From assembly GCA_041481485.1 (NCBI GenBank), contig JBGPBY010000526.1:1-5162 (forward strand): DNA of 5,162 nucleotides. The letters run 5' to 3'. The notes beneath the pieces are model-generated. The model worked only from the letters and a program-made list of their open reading frames with translations, searched no databases and was not told where the DNA came from. Origin of the DNA: JBGPBY01 sp041481485 (lineage in GTDB: Bacteria > Acidobacteriota > Terriglobia > 20CM-2-55-15). The position numbers and the translations under genes were made by a program. Positions 1 through 5,162 of the stretch are shown one piece after another (position 1 is the stretch's first letter; each line of letters begins with the position of its first letter).

Positions 1-372
1 CTGCAGCGATAACAATGTCGATTGCAGAGAAGCGAGTCTGGCTTCCGCCTGAAGACGATCGGCTTCTGCCGCCTGTACTTTCGATGCGGCTTCCGCAATT
101 TGTGCCTTCATTTCAGGTGCGCTCAATATGACCAGGAGGTCGCCTTGCTTCACCACACTGCCGCGATCGACAAGGACCTTTTCCACATAACCCTGCACTC
201 TTGCACGCAAGTCCACGGACTGGAACGGTTCGAATTCTCCGGGGATGTCGATTGTTCTGGAGTCGGCTTTAGTCACTACCGGAACCAATTCAATTGCCTG
301 TGCCGAGAGAGGACTTTGAAGAACCATCTCTGCAAGAAGAGCCAACATCACATAACGGTAAGGGAATTTCAT
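1..372 (-). CDS. Periplasmic adaptor (membrane fusion protein, HlyD/AcrA family) of RND efflux pump, 5' part only
   Basis: This is the N-terminal 124 residues of a periplasmic adaptor that would link the RND permease to the outer-membrane channel. The frame is open from an ATG at 372 to the left edge; family members usually have roughly 350-400 residues, so about two thirds is missing. Residues 1-26 look like a Sec signal peptide (MKFPYRYVMLALLAEM..., Ala-Gln-Ala before the likely cleavage site). No lipobox cysteine is present, so unlike AcrA it is probably not a lipoprotein. Residues about 53-84 form the first half of the biotinyl/lipoyl-like domain, with the typical pattern RVQGYVEKVLVDRGSVVKQG followed by DLLVIL. 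From Pro86 an Ala/Glu/Gln-rich stretch begins the alpha-helical hairpin (coiled coil) that contacts the outer-membrane factor. The start is supported by GGAG nine bases upstream. It lies 6 bp after the permease stop codon. Family assignment is secure; the substrate is unknown. Confidence 0.93.
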   Translation of the reverse strand, partial: MKFPYRYVMLALLAEMVLQSPLSAQAIELVPVVTKADSRTIDIPGEFEPFQSVDLRARVQGYVEKVLVDRGSVVKQGDLLVILSAPEMKAQIAEAASKVQAAEADRLQAEARLASLQSTLLSLQ

Positions 373-378
373 GTTTGC

Positions 379-3300
379 TTACTCCAGAACAGAATCGGCT
401 GTATTGGCTGCCGGAAACTCACCGGCATCGTAGTATCTGCTGTGCGAATCCATTGGATTCAGCGATGGCGATGCGGTGGAACTTCTCGCCTGCAGGATCG
501 CATAAATCGCAGGCAGAACCGTCAACGTGGCGAAGGTTGAAAGGATCAATCCGCCGATAACAGCACGGCCCAGCGGAACAGCCTGCGCACCGCCTTCACT
601 GGCGCCGATAGCCATAGGCAACATGCCAAACACCATCGCGGATGCCGTCATGAGAATTGCACGGAGCCGGCCCGCCGCTCCTTCGATTGCAGAATCCATA
701 GTCGCTAATCCGCCTTGCCGCAGGCGCTCCGCAAAACTAATCAGAAGAATTGAATTGGCGACGGCAATTCCGATCGACATGATCGCGCCCATGAAAGATT
801 GAACGTTCAATGTGGTATGGGTGAACTTCAGAATCAGCAGTACGCCGCAAAGTACCGCCGGAATCGTCAGTACAATCGCCAGTGCCATTCGAACGGACTG
901 AAAGTTGGCTGCCAACAGCAGGAAGATGATCACCACGGCAAGCAGCAAACCCAGCCGCAGACCGCGAATCGTGTCGAGCAATGGTGGGATTTGCCCGCGG
1001 AACTGAACACTCACTCCACGGGGCGGAGCTCCCGCATTGGCAATGGCTCGATTCATTTCGGGCACCGCCTCGCCGAGAGTTAAGCCATGGAGGTTGGCGG
1101 TAAGACTCACGACACGCTGCCCGTTGTAGCGTTCGATCAGTCCAGGCATTGTTCCGGGTTTGAGCGTTGCAATGTTGACGAGCTGAGTATCCAGTTCGCC
1201 CTTCTTCATGACAGGAATACTGCCCAAAGCATCGATGCTCTGAGTTCGATTTTGCGGCAGTTGCACCTGAATCTGGAAGGCCTGTCCGGAATTGGGATCG
1301 CGCCAGTAGTTGGGTTGCGTAAACCGGGACGACGATGTGGCTGGAACGACAGAACGCATCACATCGGCCATCGTCAAGCCGAACTGCCCCGCACGCTCCC
1401 GGTTGATGTTGATATCCATCGTCGGATAGTTCTGTTCCTGAGCGTATTGCAGATCCCGCAGAAAGCTGAGTTTGGCCATTTCCTGCTGTACCTTTTGAGC
1501 AAAGGTGTAATCGTCCTGAAGGTTCACTCCCATGACCGCCACTTCGACTGGCGTGGGTGATCCAAATCCCATGACCTGACTAACGATATCGGCTGCTTCA
1601 AACGATACTCGGGAACCCGGCAATTCGTGTTGGAGGCGTTCACGAATGCGTTCGCGCAAATCTTCACCGCGCGCAGCGGTGTCTTTCAGTGATACCTGAA
1701 TGATTGCTTCACCGGGACCGCTCGTGAACAAGTGAATCAGATTCACCGGGTAACTCGGCGGCTGAACCCCCATGAAGTCGCTGCTGATCTGCACGTTCTC
1801 ATGACCCGCCTGACTGTCGATGACTTGAAGGGCGCGAAGAACACTACGTTCGGTTTCCTCAATACGCATTCCCGTGGGCATGCGCAGACGTAGACGAATA
1901 AGAGGCGCATTGGCATCCGGAAATATTTCGGTTCCCATCCGAGGCAGTAAGAAAACCAACAGGGCGATCGAAGCAATGAGGTAACCGGCAACCAATGGCC
2001 ATCGGAAGCGCAGCACCGTCCGGAGATAATCACGGTAAAGTGCACGTAGCCGCCCAAAGAAGCCTTTGCCCTCTTCAATAGCATGGCCACTGCGAATCAG
2101 CCACGTCGAGAATACAGGAACCAGACTGCTGGACAGTAAGTAGGAGGAGATCATCGAAAAGGCAACGGCCAGCGATAAAGGAACGAAAAGCTGCTTTGCC
2201 ACGCCTGTCATGAACAACGACGGCAGGAACACGGCAAGAACGCACAGCATCGACAAAAATCTGGCGAGTGCGGTTTGCTCGGATGCCTGAACCACGGCTC
2301 TAGCCCGGTTGACTCCGGATCCCATTTGCGTGTGAATGTTTTCAATCGACACCGTCGCTTCGTCGACGAGTACACCGACGGCCAATGCCAGACCGCCGAG
2401 CGTCATGATGTTGATGGTCTGCCCTGTCGCCCAAAGAGCGATCACTGCAGCGAAGAGCGCGAATGGAATATTCAGCACGACAATCAAAGCGCTGCGCCAA
2501 TCGCGCAGGAAGAGCAGCACCATCAGGCCGGTCAGGAGAGCTCCCAGGAGTCCTTCCGTCGCAAGATTGCGAATCGCGGAGGATACATATCCGGATTGAT
2601 CGAATTCCAGCCGGACGTCGACATCTTCCGGTATGGCGGCCTTGAATTTCGGTATTGCCGATTTAACACGGTCAATGACGGCAAGGGTCGAAGCGTCGGC
2701 ACGCTTGGTCACGGGAATATATACGGTTCGCTTTCCGTTGACGTGCGCGTAAGCCGTAATGATATCGGTGCCATTTTCAATCGTGCCGATATCTCGAAGG
2801 TAAACCGTTGTTCCCGAAATGGGTCGAACGGGCGTACTCATCAGTTCTTCGAGATTGCCTCCGAGCGTCGCATTGGTGCGGGCGATCCGGTTGGTTTCTC
2901 CCGTCCACATATTTCCAGAAGGCATGACGAGCGTTGCATTGCTCACGGCTGAGATGGCTTCTTCGGGAGATATCTGATACTGACGCAACTTGTCGGGATT
3001 GAGCGTCACCACGATCGAACGTTGATTGCCGCCAAATGGAGGCGGCGCCGACACGCCTTCGAGAGTCGCAAACAATGGCCGGACCTGATTGAGGGCCATG
3101 TTCTGCAATTCTCCCTGCGTGTAGTTGTTGCTGCTAAAAACCAGTTGGCCGACAGCGACGCTGCCGGCGTCGAATCGCGTGACGAATGGAGGAACCGTAC
3201 CGGGAGGCATGAATGCTCGTGCCCGGTTGACATATCCGATGGTTTCGCCCATCGCCGACGCCATGTCTGTACCTTGATGAAAGACCAGCTTCATCAGCGC

Positions 3301-3564
3301 CGCGCCCTGAATGCTCTTGCTTTCGACGTGATCGATACCGGTGATATAGAGGAAGTGATACTCGTAGTAATAGGTGAGGAATCCTTCCATCTGCGCGGGA
3401 TCCATGCCGCCGTAGGGCTGAGCGACGTAAATTGCCGGATCGCCGACCTGAGGAAATATGTCGACCGGCATGCGTTGGACCGCCAGGACAAATGCCAGAG
3501 CGACGGCAATGAGAGCAACGACGATGGTTAACGGGCGGCTCAGTGCCAGTAAAACGAAACGCAT
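379..3564 (-). CDS. RND efflux transporter permease (AcrB/AcrD/AcrF-like family), inner membrane
   Basis: This 1061-residue protein is a full-length RND permease, a proton-driven antiporter that works as a trimer in the inner membrane. Twelve membrane segments follow the family plan: TM1 near residues 9-29, TM2-TM6 between 336 and 490, TM7 near 521-541, TM8 near 868-886, and TM9-TM12 between 891 and 1025. Two large periplasmic porter/docking loops lie at about 30-335 and 542-868. The TM4 signature reads GVLVDEATVSIENI, with Asp401-Glu402 where AcrB has Asp407-Asp408. In TM10, IGIAVANSILL places Ala936 where AcrB has Lys940. In TM11, RLRAILMT keeps the equivalents of Arg971 and Thr978 (Arg966, Thr973). 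Residues 62-73 (FLTYYYEYHFLY) are unusually aromatic. The last 30 residues are a hydrophilic tail. The start has AGGAGG eight bases upstream. It sits between the outer-membrane factor (24 bp) and adaptor (6 bp) genes. The family is certain; drug, metal or other substrate cannot be decided. Confidence 0.97.
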   Translation of the reverse strand: MRFVLLALSRPLTIVVALIAVALAFVLAVQRMPVDIFPQVGDPAIYVAQPYGGMDPAQMEGFLTYYYEYHFLYITGIDHVESKSIQGAALMKLVFHQGTDMASAMGETIGYVNRARAFMPPGTVPPFVTRFDAGSVAVGQLVFSSNNYTQGELQNMALNQVRPLFATLEGVSAPPPFGGNQRSIVVTLNPDKLRQYQISPEEAISAVSNATLVMPSGNMWTGETNRIARTNATLGGNLEELMSTPVRPISGTTVYLRDIGTIENGTDIITAYAHVNGKRTVYIPVTKRADASTLAVIDRVKSAIPKFKAAIPEDVDVRLEFDQSGYVSSAIRNLATEGLLGALLTGLMVLLFLRDWRSALIVVLNIPFALFAAVIALWATGQTINIMTLGGLALAVGVLVDEATVSIENIHTQMGSGVNRARAVVQASEQTALARFLSMLCVLAVFLPSLFMTGVAKQLFVPLSLAVAFSMISSYLLSSSLVPVFSTWLIRSGHAIEEGKGFFGRLRALYRDYLRTVLRFRWPLVAGYLIASIALLVFLLPRMGTEIFPDANAPLIRLRLRMPTGMRIEETERSVLRALQVIDSQAGHENVQISSDFMGVQPPSYPVNLIHLFTSGPGEAIIQVSLKDTAARGEDLRERIRERLQHELPGSRVSFEAADIVSQVMGFGSPTPVEVAVMGVNLQDDYTFAQKVQQEMAKLSFLRDLQYAQEQNYPTMDININRERAGQFGLTMADVMRSVVPATSSSRFTQPNYWRDPNSGQAFQIQVQLPQNRTQSIDALGSIPVMKKGELDTQLVNIATLKPGTMPGLIERYNGQRVVSLTANLHGLTLGEAVPEMNRAIANAGAPPRGVSVQFRGQIPPLLDTIRGLRLGLLLAVVIIFLLLAANFQSVRMALAIVLTIPAVLCGVLLILKFTHTTLNVQSFMGAIMSIGIAVANSILLISFAERLRQGGLATMDSAIEGAAGRLRAILMTASAMVFGMLPMAIGASEGGAQAVPLGRAVIGGLILSTFATLTVLPAIYAILQARSSTASPSLNPMDSHSRYYDAGEFPAANTADSVLE
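382..385 (-). promoter_or_regulatory. Shine-Dalgarno sequence of the adaptor gene, inside the permease 3' end
   Basis: On the minus strand GGAG lies nine bases before the adaptor ATG at 372. It overlaps the codons for the last two residues of the permease (Leu-Glu) just before the TAA stop. Ribosomes finishing the permease therefore cover the adaptor start, which suggests translational coupling. It also supports 372 as the true adaptor start. Confidence 0.75.
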
Positions 3565-3572
3565 CGACCGAT

Positions 3573-3578
3573 CCTCCT
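3573..3578 (-). promoter_or_regulatory. Strong Shine-Dalgarno sequence of the RND permease gene
   Basis: On the minus strand this reads AGGAGG, a perfect match to the core anti-Shine-Dalgarno complement, eight bases before the ATG at 3564. It lies wholly in the 24-bp gap after the outer-membrane factor stop codon and fixes the permease start. It contrasts with the first gene, which has no comparable site. Confidence 0.85.
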
Positions 3579-3588
3579 CATTTCAGAA

Positions 3589-4992
3589 TCACGGAGCCGT
3601 ACCGACAAGAAATGGTTCAAGGTCCCCCGACGATGCCGCAACAGACAGCAGTGCCCGCCAGACACTGAGGCGTGCCAGAGCGTCGTCAATCTCGGCTTGA
3701 GTCAGGAGTCTTTGGGAATCCACAACCTCGACGATCGTTCCTAATCCTGCCTGATACCGCGCGTTTGCCTGTTGATTGGCGGTCATCGCAGCGGCCACCG
3801 CAACCGGCGTATTGGCCGCAATCCTTCGGGATCCATCCAAAGCTGCGTTCGCAACATTGCGACGGGAGGTCAGTTCGGTTGCAATTTGCAGCGAACGCGC
3901 GGTTTCGGCTCGGATTGTAGCTTCTTGTCCGGATTCGCGTGCGTGAATGGATGACCTGTCAAAGAATGGGAACGTGAGGGAAACACCAACCGCATAGTTC
4001 TGCGTGTCTGGAGCGAGCCCGTTGACTCCGCCCAGCCGCGTTCCGTTCGTGAGTGCTCCTGTGCCACGAGCAAACGCCGAGCTTTGCATCAGGAATTTTG
4101 GTACATACGATTTCTCAAGCGCCTCCAATTCCGCTTTCCTTTGATTGATAATCGCGTTCTGTTCGACGAAGGCAGGATTTTGTTCTATGTCCAATGGTGA
4201 AATCGTTTGCTCCGGCGGAATCTGCAAAAGTCTCGCCACAGACAGAGTGATTTGTTCCGGCGGAATGCCAATGAATTGCGACAACAGTGCGCGTGCGACA
4301 TCCTGCGCCTGCTGCGCCTTAATCAATTGCGTGCGAGCCGCAGCAAGTTCGGCTTCGCTTCGTGAAACATCCGCCCCCGGCCGTAACTGGGCGTCACTTT
4401 GAGTGCGGACTGACTGTAAAATCGATTGAGCCCGGTCTACTCCGGCCTGAGCGGCACGGACCGTTTCCTGTGCCGCTACGAGCGTTAGAAATGCATCCGC
4501 AGCCGCTACCGAAATATCCAATTGAGAGCGCTTCAGCGTGGCTTCGGTACGGGTTTTAGCGGCGGTTGCCGCAGTAATGTTCGCACCGCGCAAACCAAAA
4601 TCAAATGGCTCCCACGAAACCGTCACGCCGATAGCGCTACCCCACACACTGTCGAGACTGTTAGTGCCCAGAACTGGGCCGGAGATCGACGGGATAACGG
4701 ACTGCGGCAGCAAGAGACCGAAGACATTATTTCGTGTGGCGAGATTCGCCTGAACGATGGAGTCGACTCGAGGCAGGTACGCCGTACGCGCGAGTTGAAT
4801 TCCGGCCGCGGCGGCATCGATCTGCTGCTGAGACACTGCAATCGCAGGATAGTTGCGTTTCGCACTCTCGACGGCCTGTCGGATCGTAATCCCGGCGGCG
4901 GGAATTTGCTGCGCCTGAAGCGCTGGAACTTGAGACAGCAATAGAAAAAATGGAAGTTTTGAGAAATGTCTCCGCATATTCATATGATGCAT
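3589..4992 (-). CDS. TolC-like outer-membrane efflux protein (outer-membrane factor)
   Basis: This 467-residue protein would trimerise into the outer-membrane barrel and periplasmic tunnel of the pump. A basic N-region (MRRHFSK) and a hydrophobic core end in Ala-Leu-Gln-Ala at 25-28, a likely Sec cleavage site. No cysteine follows, so it is not a NodT/OprM-type lipoprotein. Two homologous halves are visible, about residues 36-240 and 265-455, each with long Ala/Gln/Arg-rich helices. The second ends in the family motif RYQAGLGTIVEVVDSQRLLT at 412-431; the first has the corresponding RPGADVSRSEAELAAARTQL at 204-223. Strand-forming segments lie at about 118-134 and 332-344, with a long loop at about 85-117 that probably faces outside. 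The start is uncertain: Met1, Met4 and Met6 (4992, 4983, 4977) are all possible and none has a clear Shine-Dalgarno sequence; Met6 gives the most normal signal peptide. An in-frame stop lies eight codons upstream of Met1. It is the first gene of the operon. Confidence 0.95.
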   Translation of the reverse strand: MHHMNMRRHFSKLPFFLLLSQVPALQAQQIPAAGITIRQAVESAKRNYPAIAVSQQQIDAAAAGIQLARTAYLPRVDSIVQANLATRNNVFGLLLPQSVIPSISGPVLGTNSLDSVWGSAIGVTVSWEPFDFGLRGANITAATAAKTRTEATLKRSQLDISVAAADAFLTLVAAQETVRAAQAGVDRAQSILQSVRTQSDAQLRPGADVSRSEAELAAARTQLIKAQQAQDVARALLSQFIGIPPEQITLSVARLLQIPPEQTISPLDIEQNPAFVEQNAIINQRKAELEALEKSYVPKFLMQSSAFARGTGALTNGTRLGGVNGLAPDTQNYAVGVSLTFPFFDRSSIHARESGQEATIRAETARSLQIATELTSRRNVANAALDGSRRIAANTPVAVAAAMTANQQANARYQAGLGTIVEVVDSQRLLTQAEIDDALARLSVWRALLSVAASSGDLEPFLVGTAP

Positions 4993-5059
4993 CTGTTGAA
5001 TTCGCAGTCTTCAGCCGCAGAATTGACGCAGAGCTTGTCACATACCGGATTAATAAGTA

Positions 5060-5086
5060 CTGAATCAAAGATGAAAAACCATTCAG
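5060..5086. repeat. Inverted repeat CTGAAT-N15-ATTCAG in the promoter region
   Basis: Two perfect 6-bp arms, CTGAAT at 5060-5065 and ATTCAG at 5081-5086, are separated by 15 bp, so their centres are 21 bp apart, about two turns of the helix. The element overlaps the best -35-like hexamer of the operon. It could be an operator for a dimeric repressor, but 6-bp arms with this spacing can occur by chance, and the pairing does not extend beyond the arms. Confidence 0.3.
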
Positions 5087-5122
5087 AAACGATCCCACTG
5101 CGGGGGCGGGGAGATTGTTTCA

Positions 5123-5139
5123 GCCGCGTTAACGGCGGC
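5123..5139. repeat. Inverted repeat GCCGC-N7-GCGGC around the palindrome CGTTAACG
   Basis: The arms GCCGC (5123-5127) and GCGGC (5135-5139) are perfect complements flanking a 7-base centre that contains GTTAAC; CGTTAACG at 5127-5134 is itself an 8-bp palindrome. As RNA it could form a 5-bp GC stem. No T-run follows on either strand, so it is not a canonical intrinsic terminator. An operator or part of a dispersed repeat are both possible. Confidence 0.35.
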
Positions 5140-5148
5140 AGTAAATAG

Positions 5149-5162
5149 CCACGGGCGTAAGC
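5149..5162. repeat. Left part of a GC-rich hairpin cut by the window edge
   Basis: The window ends in CCACGGGCGTAAGC. The arm CCACGGGC (5149-5156) is followed by a GTAA loop and by GC, the first two bases of the complementary arm GCCCGTGG. I see only two paired bases directly; that the rest follows is a prediction. From memory, palindromes of this kind (ACGGGC, four-base loop, GCCCGT) occur as abundant dispersed repeats in some planctomycete and acidobacterial genomes, but I cannot check this here. Confidence 0.35.

Larger units (their letters stand above)
4993..5162 (-). promoter_or_regulatory. Upstream region of the efflux operon, presumed promoter
   Basis: This 170-bp stretch precedes the first gene of the operon and should contain its promoter, because all three genes run leftward and nothing else in the window could drive them. 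The best -35-like hexamer I see on the minus strand is TTGATT at 5068-5063. At the normal distance there is only a weak -10-like element (TATGTG, 5044-5039), and an AT-rich TTATTAAT lies between the two. None of these matches is convincing, so the start of transcription cannot be placed. No Shine-Dalgarno sequence is seen just before the coding start. The part beyond about 5087 is GC-rich, including GCGGGGGCGGGG on the plus strand. The region also contains the inverted repeats listed separately. Confidence 0.4.

Noticed and set aside
1..6. CTGCAG (PstI site) exactly at the left edge, suggesting a cloning boundary
   Set aside because: The reading frame of the adaptor continues through it normally and a hexamer at an edge can be chance; nothing else points to a cloned insert.
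22..540. Plus-strand ORF of 172 codons at the left end
   Set aside because: It is antisense to the adaptor and the permease C-terminus; its protein is rich in Cys, His and Arg as expected of a shadow frame.
2275..2952. Long plus-strand ORF (225 codons) antisense to the RND permease
   Set aside because: The opposite strand encodes an unmistakable RND porter and membrane region. The antisense translation has no domain-like pattern and is a shadow of codon bias.
5100..5112. G-rich run GCGGGGGCGGGG as a possible G-quadruplex
   Set aside because: Only two G-tracts are present nearby; four are needed for an intramolecular quadruplex.
5123..5139. GC-rich stem as an intrinsic terminator for a gene outside the window
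   Set aside because: No T-run follows the stem on either strand and the stem is only 5 bp, so a classical terminator is not supported.
4966..5148. Plus-strand 60-codon ORF across the promoter region
   Set aside because: It overlaps the signal-peptide coding region antisense, has no clear ribosome binding site and shows no recognisable protein features.
4980..5162. Minus-strand open frame of about 60 codons entering from the right edge and ending at TGA 4982-4980, which could be the 3' end of an upstream gene overlapping the outer-membrane factor start
   Set aside because: It has no coding-like composition (Pro/Arg-rich, then several Cys near the end), matches no family I recognise, and a 60-codon open frame is not rare by chance. 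It also runs through the palindromes and presumed promoter.

Overview
The window holds a single minus-strand gene cluster for a tripartite efflux pump of the resistance-nodulation-division (RND) type. This architecture requires two membranes, so the organism is Gram-negative. The style of the proteins fits Acidobacteriota best: an RND permease with Val-Asp-Glu instead of Asp-Asp in TM4, an aromatic-rich first porter segment, and the gene order outer-membrane factor, pump, adaptor. That assignment is an inference from family resemblance only; a planctomycete, verrucomicrobial or other Gram-negative origin is not excluded.

Layout in the direction of transcription (right to left). Positions 5162-4993 are non-coding as far as I can tell. 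They hold the presumed promoter region, two short inverted repeats, and at the very edge the left part of a GC-rich hairpin cut off by the window end. Positions 4992-3589 encode a TolC-like outer-membrane factor with a signal peptide. After 24 bp comes the 1061-residue inner-membrane RND permease (3564-379), preceded by a strong Shine-Dalgarno sequence. After another 6 bp the periplasmic adaptor (membrane fusion protein) begins at 372 and runs off the left edge with 124 residues visible. Its ribosome binding site lies inside the last codons of the permease gene. No terminator or internal promoter is evident between genes, so the three are almost certainly one operon.

Together the products would form a channel from inner membrane and periplasm to the outside: proton-driven permease, periplasmic adaptor, outer-membrane duct. 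The substrate cannot be read from the sequence and no regulator gene is present in the window.

I did not find a clearly new biological system. The points most worth checking are the altered proton-relay residues of the permease (Asp-Glu in TM4, Ala where AcrB has Lys940 in TM10), the truncated hairpin and possible dispersed repeat at the right edge, the inverted repeats in the promoter region, a small 45-bp-spaced internal duplication in the outer-membrane factor, and the absence of a ribosome binding site before the first gene.
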